Of a stretch of DNA of 64,000 nucleotides, positions 46,668-55,456 are shown piece after piece; the stretch's first letter is position 1, and every line of letters starts with the position of its first letter. The position numbers and the translations under genes were made by a program. A model generated the notes under the pieces. The model was not told where the DNA came from and did no database searches. It saw only the letters and a program-made list of their open reading frames with translations. Source of the stretch: Rhodococcus sp. 4CII (GTDB taxonomy: Bacteria > Actinomycetota > Actinomycetes > Mycobacteriales > Mycobacteriaceae); contig NZ_JACCFE010000002.1 in assembly GCF_014256275.1 (NCBI RefSeq), forward strand, positions 6,759,501 through 6,823,500, read 5' to 3'.

Positions 46668-47708
46668 GTGCGAATTCCGTTCGATCCGCGCAACAGCAAG
46701 CGGAGGACCAATCCCGACGGCACCATGTCGTTGGTCGACCACCTCTACGAGCTGCGGACACGATTGCTGCTGTCGGTGCTGGCCATCCTGGTCACCACGG
46801 CGGTGGGCTTCTACTGGTACTCCCACCAGATCTTCGGGATCGAAAGTCTCGGTGCGCTCCTGCAGGGACCGTACTGCTCGCTGCCGTCGTCGAGTCGCGC
46901 CGACCTGACCAGCGACGGGTCGTGCCGCCTCCTCGCGACCGGACCGTTCGAGCAGTTCATGCTCCGGTTCAAGGTTGCGCTGACGGCGGGCATCGTGCTG
47001 GCGTGCCCGTTCTGGCTGTACCAGCTGTGGGCGTTCATCACGCCCGGTCTGTATGCGAAGGAGCGGCGCTACGCGATCGGCTTCGTCGTGTCCGGTGCGT
47101 TGCTGTTCATGACCGGCGCCGTCCTCGCTTACGTAGTGGTCGCGAAGGCCCTGCACTTCCTGCTGACGATCGGTGACAACGTCCAGATCACCGCGCTCGG
47201 CGGCGCCGAATACTTCGGGTTCATCATCAACCTGCTGATCATCTTCGGCGTCAGCTTCGAGATTCCGCTGCTCATCGTCGCCCTGAACTTCGTGGGCATC
47301 CTGCCCTACACGAGACTCAAGGCGTGGCGGCGAGGCCTTATCTTCGCTCTGTTCGTGTTCGCCGCGATCGCCACCCCCGGGCAGGACCCGTTCTCGATGC
47401 TCGCCCTCGCGTTCGCGTTGACCGTGCTGTTCGAGGTCGCCGTGCAGATCGCCCGTCTCAACGACCGGCGCAAGGCGCGTCGCACGGAGCAGGAGTGGGG
47501 CGCCCTCGACGACGACGAGGCGTCGACCATCGCGGCGCCGACGGATCTGGACGAGGCGTTCGACGTGGCCGCGACCCCGGTCCCCGAGCCTGCCGGCCGG
47601 TTCCGGCGGTCCCGCAAGCCGGGCAGGTCCGGTGGGTCGGACAAGAACGACGACGCGAGCACGACCGGTAGCAACACACCGGGTCAGGACTTCTCCGACA
47701 CCCTGTGA
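46668..47708 (+). CDS. tatC: Sec-independent protein translocase subunit TatC
   Basis: Encodes 346 residues. MSLVDHLYELRTRLLLSVLAILV starts the six-helix core; FEQFMLRFKVALTAGIVLACPFWLYQLWAFITPGLYAKERRYA is the conserved receptor region for the twin-arginine signal. After the last helix comes a hydrophilic C-terminal tail of about 90 residues with an acidic part and a basic part, longer than in E. coli. The start is GTG at 46668. helY begins 12 bases after the stop. Confidence 0.95.
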   Translation: MRIPFDPRNSKRRTNPDGTMSLVDHLYELRTRLLLSVLAILVTTAVGFYWYSHQIFGIESLGALLQGPYCSLPSSSRADLTSDGSCRLLATGPFEQFMLRFKVALTAGIVLACPFWLYQLWAFITPGLYAKERRYAIGFVVSGALLFMTGAVLAYVVVAKALHFLLTIGDNVQITALGGAEYFGFIINLLIIFGVSFEIPLLIVALNFVGILPYTRLKAWRRGLIFALFVFAAIATPGQDPFSMLALAFALTVLFEVAVQIARLNDRRKARRTEQEWGALDDDEASTIAAPTDLDEAFDVAATPVPEPAGRFRRSRKPGRSGGSDKNDDASTTGSNTPGQDFSDTL

Positions 47709-47720
47709 CAATCTGACGGG

Positions 47721-50462
47721 GTGGCAGTGACAACAGGTGACACGACCGGCGGCGCCGAACTCGATGTGTTCTCGGCGCAGCTCGGTTTCGTGCTCGACCC
47801 CTTCCAGATCGACGCCTGCCGCGCGCTCGAGGGCGGCCACGGCGTCCTCGTCTGCGCCCCGACCGGTGCGGGCAAGACCGTCGTCGGCGAGTTCGCCGTG
47901 CACCTGGCCCTCGCCGCCGGGCGAAAGTGCTTCTACACCACACCCATCAAGGCCCTGAGCAATCAGAAGTACGCCGAGTTGGTGCGCCGGTACGGCAAGG
48001 ACACCGTCGGCCTGCTGACGGGCGACTCGAGCATCAACTCGGACGCCCCGGTGGTGGTGATGACCACCGAGGTGCTGCGGAACATGCTGTATGCCGATTC
48101 CCCGGCGCTGCGCGGTCTGTCCCACGTCGTCATGGACGAGGTGCACTTCCTCGCCGACCGGTTCCGTGGGGCGGTGTGGGAGGAGGTGATCCTGCACCTC
48201 TCCGAGGACGTCCGCCTCGTCAGCCTGTCGGCGACCGTCAGCAACGCCGAGGAGTTCGGCGCGTGGATGGAAACGGTGCGCGGCGACACCACCGTGGTGG
48301 TCGACGAGAACCGCCCGATCCCGCTGTGGCAGCACATCATGGTCGGGAAGCGATTGTTCGATCTCTTCGATACGAGGGTGGGCACCGGGGACGCCCGCAG
48401 GGATCTGGTGGTCGACCAGGACCTGGTGCGGCACGTCAAACAACGTCAGGCGCTGGAGCGGGCCGACTCGTGGGAGTCGCGGGGCCGGGGACGCCGCGGC
48501 GGCGGCCGCGGGTATTCGAGCGATTTCCGGCCGTTGCCCCGACCCGAGGTGATCTCTCGCCTCGACGACGAGGGACTGCTCCCGGCGATCACGTTCATCT
48601 TCAGCCGGGCCGGGTGCGATGCTGCGCTGGCGCAGTGCCTGCGGTCCCGCCTCGATCTGACGACGCCCGAGCAGGTCGCCGAGATCCGGACGATCATCGA
48701 CGCGCACACCGCGGAACTGCCGAAGGCCGATCTGGAGGTCCTCGGGTACTGGGAATGGCGCAAGGCGCTCGAACGGGGCCTGGCGGCGCACCACGCGGGG
48801 ATGCTGCCCGCGTTCCGGCAGACGGTCGAGGAACTGTTCGTCAAGGGTCTGGTCCGGGCCGTGTTCGCCACCGAGACGCTGGCGCTCGGGATCAACATGC
48901 CTGCCCGCACCGTCGTCCTCGAACGCCTCGTGAAGTACAACGGTGAGGCCCACGCCGAACTCACGCCGGGTGAGTACACGCAGCTCACCGGTCGGGCCGG
49001 GCGCCGCGGCATCGACATCGAGGGTCATGCGGTGGTCCTGTGGCAGCCGGGGGTGGAGCCGGTGGACGTCGCCGGCCTGGCCTCCACCCGCACGTTCCCG
49101 CTGCGCAGCTCGTTCCGTCCTGGCTACAACATGACCATCAACCTGGTCGATCGGATGGGTGCGGCCGAATCGCGGGCCCTGCTCGAGCGTTCCTTCGCCC
49201 AGTTCCAGGCCGACCGTTCCGTGGTCGGACTGACCCGCGGGATCGAACGCAACGAGGCCGCGCTGACCACCCTCCGCGAACGACTCGGCGGCGAGGACGG
49301 GGAGTACTTCGAGTACGCGCGTCTGCGGGAGGAACTGAGCAGCCGGGAACGGTCGCTGGAGCGCGCCGGCCGGTCCGAACGGCGGGACGCCGCTGTGGCC
49401 TCCCTCGTCGCGTTGCGGCGCGGCGACGTGATCGCGATCCCCGTGGGACGGCACTCCGGTCTAGCCGTGGTGCTGGAACCGGACCGGGATCCGACCGACC
49501 CGAAGCCGTTGATCCTCACCGAGGCGAAGTGGGCGGGCCGGGTGTCGGCCGGCGACTTCCCCGAGCCCGCACGGTCTTTGGGATCGATGCGGTTGCCGAG
49601 ACGCTTCGATCACCACACCGCCCGGGTGCGCCGCGATCTGGCATCGGCGTTGCGCAGCACGGGAATCGTCGCGCCGGGACGTCACAAGCGGAAGAAGGCG
49701 GGCGGCGCAGGCGACGACGCCGAGATCGCACGGTTGCGGCGCGCCATCCGGCAGCACCCCTGCCACAGTTGGCCCGACCGTGAGCAACTGAGCCGGATCG
49801 GGGAGCGGTACAACCGGTTGGCCCGGGAGACCGACACGATGCGGCAGAAGGTGGCAGCCACGACGAATTCGCTGGCGCGCACGTTCGACCGCATCCTGTC
49901 GCTGCTCGCGGAACGCGACTACATCTCGACGGGCGAGCACCCCGACGCCACGGAACACGGCACGCGGCTGAGCCGAATCTATTGCGAGAGTGACCTCTTG
50001 GTGGCCGAATGCCTCCGGCAGGGGGTGTGGAAGGGGCTCGGGCCCGCCGAACTCGCCGCCGTCGTCTCCGCGGTCATCTTCGAATCGCGTCGCGAGGGGG
50101 ACACCGTCGAGAGCGGCGGTCCGGGAGCGCTGCGGCATGCCCTCGACGAGACCGTCCGCGTGTGGCGGGAATTGCGGGCGGACGAGATCCGGCACAAGTT
50201 GCCGCCCACCCGCGAGCCGGATCTCGGATTCGCCGCGGCGATCTACCACTGGGCGAGCGACAATTCGCTGGTCGAAGCGCTGATCGCGGCGGGGGATCAG
50301 GGGCGGGCCCTGTCCGCCGGCGACTTCGTCCGGTGGTGCAGGCAGGTGATCGACCTGCTCGAACAGGTCCGGTCGACATCGCCCGATCCAGAGGTGGGCA
50401 AGGCCGCGGGTCGTGCGGTGGCGGCGATCCGGCGCGGTGTCGTCGCCGTGGATGCTGCGTGA
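47721..50462 (+). CDS. helY: Ski2-like DEAD/DEAH-box helicase HelY
   Basis: Encodes 913 residues. Walker A APTGAGKTVVGEFA (near 47-53), DEVH box VVMDEVHFLADRFRG, motif III LSATVSNAEEFG and motif VI QLTGRAGRRGIDIEG are intact. The C-terminal DSHCT-type domain (CRQGVWKGLGPAELAAVVSAVIFESR) is typical of Ski2/Mtr4 RNA helicases. It likely unwinds structured RNA, but its cellular role in actinobacteria is not settled. The order tatA-tatC-helY matches M. tuberculosis Rv2094c-Rv2092c, and CAATCT six bases ahead of GTG 47721 could be a leaderless -10. Confidence 0.92.
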   Translation: MAVTTGDTTGGAELDVFSAQLGFVLDPFQIDACRALEGGHGVLVCAPTGAGKTVVGEFAVHLALAAGRKCFYTTPIKALSNQKYAELVRRYGKDTVGLLTGDSSINSDAPVVVMTTEVLRNMLYADSPALRGLSHVVMDEVHFLADRFRGAVWEEVILHLSEDVRLVSLSATVSNAEEFGAWMETVRGDTTVVVDENRPIPLWQHIMVGKRLFDLFDTRVGTGDARRDLVVDQDLVRHVKQRQALERADSWESRGRGRRGGGRGYSSDFRPLPRPEVISRLDDEGLLPAITFIFSRAGCDAALAQCLRSRLDLTTPEQVAEIRTIIDAHTAELPKADLEVLGYWEWRKALERGLAAHHAGMLPAFRQTVEELFVKGLVRAVFATETLALGINMPARTVVLERLVKYNGEAHAELTPGEYTQLTGRAGRRGIDIEGHAVVLWQPGVEPVDVAGLASTRTFPLRSSFRPGYNMTINLVDRMGAAESRALLERSFAQFQADRSVVGLTRGIERNEAALTTLRERLGGEDGEYFEYARLREELSSRERSLERAGRSERRDAAVASLVALRRGDVIAIPVGRHSGLAVVLEPDRDPTDPKPLILTEAKWAGRVSAGDFPEPARSLGSMRLPRRFDHHTARVRRDLASALRSTGIVAPGRHKRKKAGGAGDDAEIARLRRAIRQHPCHSWPDREQLSRIGERYNRLARETDTMRQKVAATTNSLARTFDRILSLLAERDYISTGEHPDATEHGTRLSRIYCESDLLVAECLRQGVWKGLGPAELAAVVSAVIFESRREGDTVESGGPGALRHALDETVRVWRELRADEIRHKLPPTREPDLGFAAAIYHWASDNSLVEALIAAGDQGRALSAGDFVRWCRQVIDLLEQVRSTSPDPEVGKAAGRAVAAIRRGVVAVDAA

Positions 50463-50564
50463 CCCGACGCCGTGTGGTTGGATTCGCACGCCGTCCGAAG
50501 GCCCGAATCCGATGGTGGGGCGTTACGGTGGGTACAAAACTTGACACGTGAGCGGGAGGCGACG

Positions 50565-51257
50565 ATGAGCGGCCCTTACGGACCGAACGACCCGAACGGG
50601 CAATGGGCCCAGGGACAGCAACCGGGCCAGGGTAATCCTGACCAGACGGGCGGCCAATACGGGGCGCCGCAGTACGGTCAGCAGCCGCCCGCCCAGCCGT
50701 GGGGGCAGCCGGCGCCGGGTCAGCCTCAGCAACCGGGTCAGCAACAGTGGGGCCAGCACCCCCAGCAACCCGGACAACCTCAGTGGGGTCAGCAGCCGCA
50801 GCCCGGTCAGCTCGGACAGCCGGGTCCCGGACAGTGGGGTGGTCAGCAGCCCGGTCAGCCGCAATGGGGCCAGCAGCCGGGTCAGCCGCAGCAGTGGGGG
50901 CCGACTCCCGGGCAGCAGCAGTGGGGGCAGCCGCCGTCGTCGGGGAAGTCGAAGCTGCCGTTGATCATCGGCGGTGTGGTGGCGTTGCTGGTGATCGTGG
51001 GCATCGCGCTCGTCCTCGCGTTCACCGTGTTCGGCACGGACACGCTCGACCAGAAGGCCGCCGAGGACGGTGTCGAACGCATCGTCACCGATTCGTACGG
51101 CGCCGAGAACGTCTCCGGTGTGACGTGCCCGGCCGATCAGGAAGTGAAGAAGGGCAACAGCTTCACGTGCAGCCTGACCGTCGACGGCGAGAAGAAGCAG
51201 GTCACTCTCACCTTCACCGACGACAAGGGCACGTACGAGGTGAGCCGCCCGAGTTAG
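50565..51257 (+). CDS. DUF4333 membrane protein with Gln/Pro/Gly-rich repeat domain
   Basis: Encodes 230 residues. The first ~125 are a low-complexity run of PGQPQWGQQ-type repeats, expected to be cytosolic. One membrane helix follows (LPLIIGGVVALLVIVGIALVLAF), then a DUF4333 domain outside (TLDQKAAEDGVERIVTDSYGAENVSGVTCPADQEVKKGNSFTCSLTV) with two cysteines that may form a disulfide. The M. tuberculosis counterpart (Rv2091c) has the same place. The ATG at 50565 follows GGGAGG. Function unknown. Confidence 0.8.
   Translation: MSGPYGPNDPNGQWAQGQQPGQGNPDQTGGQYGAPQYGQQPPAQPWGQPAPGQPQQPGQQQWGQHPQQPGQPQWGQQPQPGQLGQPGPGQWGGQQPGQPQWGQQPGQPQQWGPTPGQQQWGQPPSSGKSKLPLIIGGVVALLVIVGIALVLAFTVFGTDTLDQKAAEDGVERIVTDSYGAENVSGVTCPADQEVKKGNSFTCSLTVDGEKKQVTLTFTDDKGTYEVSRPS
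50642..50935 (+). repeat. Imperfect tandem repeat coding for PGQPQWGQQ units
   Basis: Repeats of CAGCCGGGTCAG and CAGTGGGG-type blocks encode the Gln/Pro/Trp-rich N-terminal domain of the DUF4333 protein. Copies are imperfect and of differing length. Confidence 0.6.
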
Positions 51258-51266
51258 GCCAGCCCG

Positions 51267-52232
51267 TCACGGAACCCGTGCGGCGGCCACCTTTTTCATC
51301 GCCGCCGTGAGACGGCCCACGGAATTCTCGATCCCGAGTTCCTCCGCCAGTCTGCCGAGCCGGTCTGCGTCGACCGGTTCGGCGGGCAGTGTGTCTTCGC
51401 GGGAGAATTCGACGTCCGCGTCGCGGACCACCCGCACCACAGGAAGCGCCGCGTCGAGATAGTCGGCGGCCGCGGCGAATTTCGCACGCGCACCCTTCGC
51501 CATGTCGGATTCGGGATCGGCCGCGGCGGCCCGCAGAGCCGTCAGCGACCCGTACTGCATGATCAGGCTCGACGCGGTCTTCTCGCCGATTCCCTTCACA
51601 CCCGGCAGCCCGTCGGACGAGTCGCCGCGCAGCAGCGCGAGTTCCGCGTAGGCGTCGCCGGCCCGGTCGGCGGGCACCCCGTATTTCGCCGCCACCTCGC
51701 CGGGCCCGAGCAGTTCGGCCTTCGCGAGGCCGCGCACCACGTACAGCACCCGCACCGGCACCGGGTGGTCGGTGACGACCTGCAGGAGGTCGCGGTCGCC
51801 GGTGACGACGATGGTCGGGTCCCGGGTCTCGGTGGCGGCGAGGGTGCCGAGAACGTCGTCGGCTTCGAGGCCCTCGGCGCCCGCGGTCGCGATTCCGGTG
51901 GCGGCCAGGACATCCAGGATCATCGGGACCTGCGGCGACAGGGTGTCGGGGACCTCTTCCTCGGCCCCGCCGGTGTCCTCGGCGACGCGGTGCGCCTTGT
52001 ACGTGGGCACCGCTTCGACGCGGAACGCGGGTCGCCAGTCGAGATCGAGGCACACCGCGAGCCGGGACGGCTGGTGCTTGGTGATCAGTGCGGCCACCAT
52101 GTCGGTGAATCCGCGCACCGCGTTGACGGATCGACCGTCGGGTGAGGTGATCGAGTCGGGCAGCGCGTAGTACGCGCGAAACCACAGGCTGGCACCGTCG
52201 AGGAGAAGCAGAGGCCCTGTCATGACCCTCAT
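51267..52232 (-). CDS. Stand-alone 5'-3' exonuclease (PolA N-terminal-like, FEN superfamily)
   Basis: Encodes 321 residues. LLLLDGASLWFRAYYALP begins the nuclease, EGLEADDVLG and VTGDRDLLQVV carry the metal-binding aspartates, and GDSSDGLPGVKGIGEKTASSL is the helix-hairpin-helix DNA-binding region with the last acidic residues. It degrades RNA primers and flaps in DNA replication and repair. The M. tuberculosis equivalent is Rv2090. The start may be 52232 or the in-frame ATG at 52223; the shorter form begins MTGPLLLL. It is convergent with the DUF4333 gene at nine bases and divergent from the dipeptidase. Confidence 0.9.
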   Translation of the reverse strand: MRVMTGPLLLLDGASLWFRAYYALPDSITSPDGRSVNAVRGFTDMVAALITKHQPSRLAVCLDLDWRPAFRVEAVPTYKAHRVAEDTGGAEEEVPDTLSPQVPMILDVLAATGIATAGAEGLEADDVLGTLAATETRDPTIVVTGDRDLLQVVTDHPVPVRVLYVVRGLAKAELLGPGEVAAKYGVPADRAGDAYAELALLRGDSSDGLPGVKGIGEKTASSLIMQYGSLTALRAAAADPESDMAKGARAKFAAAADYLDAALPVVRVVRDADVEFSREDTLPAEPVDADRLGRLAEELGIENSVGRLTAAMKKVAAARVP

Positions 52233-52238
52233 CCTGCC

Positions 52239-52253
52239 AAACCGGTTTAGCCT
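52239..52253. promoter_or_regulatory. Palindrome and leaderless -10 in the exonuclease-dipeptidase divergent gap
   Basis: AAACCGGTTT (52239-52248) is a perfect 10-base palindrome. Its last base begins TAGCCT (52248-52253), which lies six bases before the dipeptidase ATG at 52260. The palindrome could be an operator covering both divergent promoters. Confidence 0.45.
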
Positions 52254-52259
52254 GAAGCC

Positions 52260-53399
52260 ATGAGTTCCCTCGGCGCATCGACTTCACGCTTCCCGACCAC
52301 CATCTATGCCGACCGGATCGTTCGCGCAGGCGCACTGGCCCGCGACGCCGGACTCGACGGCCTCCTCGTCACTCCCGGACCGGACCTGCGGTATCTGCTG
52401 GGCTCGCGTGCGGAGTCGTTCGAGCGGCTCACCTGCCTGGTGATCCCCGCGAACGGCGACACCGCGTCCGTCGTGGTGCCGCGGCTCGAACTGGCCTCGC
52501 TCACCGAATCGGCGGCGGCCGAACTCGGGTTGACGATCCGCGACTGGGTGGACGGGGTGGACCCGTATGCGTTGGTATCGGCGTTGCTGCCGTCGCCGGC
52601 CCGGACCGCCGTCACCGATGCGATGCCTGCGCTGCACCTGATTCCGCTGTCGGAGGCACTCGGTGCGCTGCCGGTGCTGGCCACGGGAGTGCTGCGGGAG
52701 TTGCGGATGGTCAAGGACGACGCGGAGATCGACGCGCTGCGCCGGGCCGGTCAGGCCATCGACCGCGTGCACGCCCGCATGGGGGAGTTCCTGAAGGTCG
52801 GCCGCACCGAGGCCGAGGTGGCGGCCGACATCACTGCGGCGATCCTCGAGGAGGGGCACACCGAAGCGGCGTTCGTCATCGTCGGGTCGGGCCCGCACGG
52901 CGCCGACCCGCACCACGAGGTGTCGGAGCGGGTCGTCGAGTCCGGGGACGTCGTGGTCATCGACATCGGCGGACCCGTCGAACCCGGCTACAACTCCGAC
53001 TCCACCCGCACGTACAGCATGGGTGAACCCGACCCCGGGGTGGCAGCCAAGTTCGCGGTCCTCGAGGAGGCGCAGGCGGCGGCCGTCGACCTGGTGCGTC
53101 CCGGAGTCACCGCCGAGGCGGTCGACGCCGCGGCCCGGGACCTGCTGGCCGCGCAGGGTCTGGCCGAGGTGTTCGTGCACCGGACGGGGCACGGAATCGG
53201 GTTGTCGGTGCACGAGGAGCCCTACATCGTGTCGGGTAACGGCATCGCACTGGCCGAGGGAATGGCGTTCAGTGTGGAGCCGGGAATCTACTTCCGCGGC
53301 GAGTGGGGCGCCCGGATCGAGGACATCGTGATCGTGACCGCCGACGGCTGTGAGCCGGTCAACACCCGGCCCCACGGGTTGACCGTCCTTCCGGGCTGA
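52260..53399 (+). CDS. M24-family Xaa-Pro dipeptidase-like protein
   Basis: Encodes 379 residues. The creatinase-like N-terminal domain (ARDAGLDGLLVTPGPDLRYLLGSRA) precedes the pita-bread metallopeptidase domain with VIDIGGPVEPGYNSDSTRTYSMG (two Asp ligands), HRTGHGIGLSVHEEP (His ligand) and EGMAFSVEPGIYF / GARIEDIV (Glu ligands). All five metal ligands are present. It cleaves Xaa-Pro dipeptides in the cytosol. In M. tuberculosis the same place holds PepE (Rv2089c). Leaderless start at 52260. Confidence 0.88.
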   Translation: MSSLGASTSRFPTTIYADRIVRAGALARDAGLDGLLVTPGPDLRYLLGSRAESFERLTCLVIPANGDTASVVVPRLELASLTESAAAELGLTIRDWVDGVDPYALVSALLPSPARTAVTDAMPALHLIPLSEALGALPVLATGVLRELRMVKDDAEIDALRRAGQAIDRVHARMGEFLKVGRTEAEVAADITAAILEEGHTEAAFVIVGSGPHGADPHHEVSERVVESGDVVVIDIGGPVEPGYNSDSTRTYSMGEPDPGVAAKFAVLEEAQAAAVDLVRPGVTAEAVDAAARDLLAAQGLAEVFVHRTGHGIGLSVHEEPYIVSGNGIALAEGMAFSVEPGIYFRGEWGARIEDIVIVTADGCEPVNTRPHGLTVLPG

Positions 53400-53517
53400 G
53401 CGCCGGGAGCGTGCGGGGGCGGTGCGGCGCGGGTAGTAACATCTCCCATTTGTTCACGACCGCACTCGCCGCTGCCCGTCCACGGCACGGCGGGATCACA
53501 GATCACACGAAGGTGTC

Positions 53518-54276
53518 ATGGAGAGCGTCGCCCCGAAGGTAACCGTCGTTGTACCCACCTACAACGAACGCGACAACCTGCCCAAGATCGTCGAGCTTCT
53601 CGCGGCGTTGCAGATCCCGAACCTGCACGTGCTCGTCGTCGACGACAACTCGCCGGACGGCACCGGCGATGTCGCCGACGCGCTCGCGCAGAGCGGCCCG
53701 ATCCCGGTCGGAGTGCTGCACCGCACGGTGAAGGACGGTCTCGGGCGCGCCTACGTCGCCGGGATGACCCGGGCGCTGGCGGAGGGAGCCGACATCGTGA
53801 TCCAGATGGACGCCGACCTGTCGCACCCCACCGAGGCCATCCCGCGGATGGTGGAGACGCTGGCGACGACGGACGCGGCCGTCGTGCTCGGCTCCCGTTA
53901 CGTGGCGGGCGGGGCGGTCGCGAGCGACTGGCCCTGGCATCGCAAGGCGCTGTCCGCGTGGGCGAACTTCTACGTCAACGCCATCCTGCGGTTGCGGGTC
54001 AAGGACGCCACCGCCGGGTTCAAGGCATGGCATGCGGACACGCTGAGGGCCATCGACGTCGACGGCGTGCAGAGCAACGGGTACGCGTTCCAGGTGGAGA
54101 TGAACTACCGGACGGTGCAGCGCGGCATGACCATCGCCGAGGTCCCGATCCGGTTCGAGGAGCGCACCGACGGCGTGTCCAAGATGAGCCTGGCCGTGCA
54201 GCTCGAGTCCGCGCTGGTTCCGTGGAAGCTGCGGTTCAGTCGTGACGCAGCGCAGCCGAGCCGAGTACGCGGCTGA
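53518..54276 (+). CDS. ppm1: Polyprenol monophosphomannose synthase Ppm1 (glycosyltransferase 2)
   Basis: Encodes 252 residues of the GT2 family. VTVVVPTYNERDNLPKIVELL starts the nucleotide-sugar domain, the DAD motif at 98-100 (IQMDADLSHP) binds metal, and the C-terminal RFEERTDGVSKM segment marks DPM-like enzymes. It makes polyprenol-phosphate-mannose from GDP-mannose for lipoarabinomannan and lipoprotein mannosylation. Unlike M. tuberculosis Ppm1, it has no apolipoprotein N-acyltransferase half fused to it, which should be encoded elsewhere. Its last 41 bases overlap the convergent oxidoreductase gene. Confidence 0.9.
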   Translation: MESVAPKVTVVVPTYNERDNLPKIVELLAALQIPNLHVLVVDDNSPDGTGDVADALAQSGPIPVGVLHRTVKDGLGRAYVAGMTRALAEGADIVIQMDADLSHPTEAIPRMVETLATTDAAVVLGSRYVAGGAVASDWPWHRKALSAWANFYVNAILRLRVKDATAGFKAWHADTLRAIDVDGVQSNGYAFQVEMNYRTVQRGMTIAEVPIRFEERTDGVSKMSLAVQLESALVPWKLRFSRDAAQPSRVRG

Positions 54277-54649
54277 CGGCGATTTCCACGACCACCCGGG
54301 TCGGGTTCACCCGGGGCTGGCGGTACCTGGCTGCGTAGCGGGCCACGGCGTCGGCGACCGACTCGGGGTCGGTCAGGACCCGGGCCGGGCCCTCGAGGGT
54401 CATCCAGCGCGGTCCGTCCACCTGGCTGACGGCGCCGTACCCGCCGCGTGCGGCGTTGAGGGCCTTCTGCGAGGAGCCGTTGGTGATGACCCGAGCGAGC
54501 CCGCGCTCCTGATCCCACGTGAAGCCGACGGCGACGACGTGCGGGGTGCCGTTCTTGCGGAGCGTCGTGAGCGTCCCGAGGTGGTATTCGCCGAGGAAGG
54601 TGAGCGCCGCATCGGTCAAGCGGATCGAGGTGGAGGGGGTGCGGTCCAT
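54236..54649 (-). CDS. PPOX-class F420-dependent oxidoreductase
   Basis: Encodes 137 residues of the split-barrel flavin/deazaflavin family. LTFLGEYHLGTLTTLRKNGTPHVVAVGFTWDQE, RVITNGSSQKALNA and GPARVLTDPESVADAVARYAARY are typical for actinobacterial PPOX/F420 proteins (Rv2074-like). The cofactor could be F420 or FMN, substrate unknown. The ATG at 54649 is preferred; the frame is open upstream to 55357, which is antisense to the SDR gene. The 3' end overlaps ppm1 by 41 bases, so both C termini are encoded by the same DNA. Confidence 0.75.
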   Translation of the reverse strand: MDRTPSTSIRLTDAALTFLGEYHLGTLTTLRKNGTPHVVAVGFTWDQERGLARVITNGSSQKALNAARGGYGAVSQVDGPRWMTLEGPARVLTDPESVADAVARYAARYRQPRVNPTRVVVEIAVSRVLGSAALRHD

Positions 54650-54679
54650 GCTCCGACGGTAATCCAGGACACTGGACGG

Positions 54680-55456
54680 GTGAGCGTGGGATCGAAGAAG
54701 CACAATGGGAAGCCCGGCGACGACGGGGTGGTCCTCCTCCTCGGCGGTCGCAGCGAAATCGGCCTCGAGATCGCCTCGCGGCTTGCGCCCGGCCGGACGA
54801 TCGTTCTCGCGGCCCGCCGCAGCACCGAACTCGCCGCCGAACGGCAGTCGCTGCTCGACGCAGGTGCGTCCGCGGTGGACTGCGTCGAATTCGACGCCGA
54901 CGATCTCGACAGCCACGAGAAGCTGCTGCGCTCCGTCGTCGATGCCCACGGCCCGCTGGCGGTCGCGGTGCTGGCGTTCGGCATTCTCGGCGACCAGGCG
55001 CGCGCCGAGCGGGACGCACGGCACGCCGTCGCCGTGGTCCACACCGACTACGTGGCGCAGGTGGGTGTTCTCACGCATCTCGCCACCCTGCTCCGCGAAC
55101 AGGGGTCGGGGCGGATTGTCGTGTTCTCGTCGGTCGCGGGTGTGCGCGTGCGCCGCGCCAACTACGTCTATGGGTCCGCGAAGGCCGGCCTGGACGGGTT
55201 CGCCTCGGGTCTCGGTGATGCCCTCCACGGCAGCGGTGTCTCGCTCCTTCTCGTCCGGTCCGGGTTCGTGATCGGCCGGATGACCGAAGGCATGTCCCCG
55301 GCTCCGATGTCGAGCACACCCGCTCAGGTCGCGGATGCGGTCGTGCGCAGCCTGCACCGCGGTGCGAGCCGAGTCTGGGTGCCGGGACGATTGCGCCCCG
55401 TGTTCTTCGTCATGCGGTTGCTGCCGCAGGCCGTCTGGCGCCGGATGCCGCGATGA
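54680..55456 (+). CDS. Short-chain dehydrogenase/reductase
   Basis: Encodes 258 residues. Nucleotide motif VLLLGGRSEIGLEIASRL, Ser in VVFSSVAG and the catalytic Tyr-Lys pair in YVYGSAKAGLDGF. The glycine-rich loop GGRSEIGLE is like that of decaprenylphosphoryl-2-keto-ribose reductases, but the M. tuberculosis gene at this place (Rv2073c) is not the functional DprE2. The start is GTG at 54680, 30 bases after the divergent oxidoreductase gene. It overlaps cobL by four bases, so it may share the cob operon. Confidence 0.8.
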   Translation: MSVGSKKHNGKPGDDGVVLLLGGRSEIGLEIASRLAPGRTIVLAARRSTELAAERQSLLDAGASAVDCVEFDADDLDSHEKLLRSVVDAHGPLAVAVLAFGILGDQARAERDARHAVAVVHTDYVAQVGVLTHLATLLREQGSGRIVVFSSVAGVRVRRANYVYGSAKAGLDGFASGLGDALHGSGVSLLLVRSGFVIGRMTEGMSPAPMSSTPAQVADAVVRSLHRGASRVWVPGRLRPVFFVMRLLPQAVWRRMPR

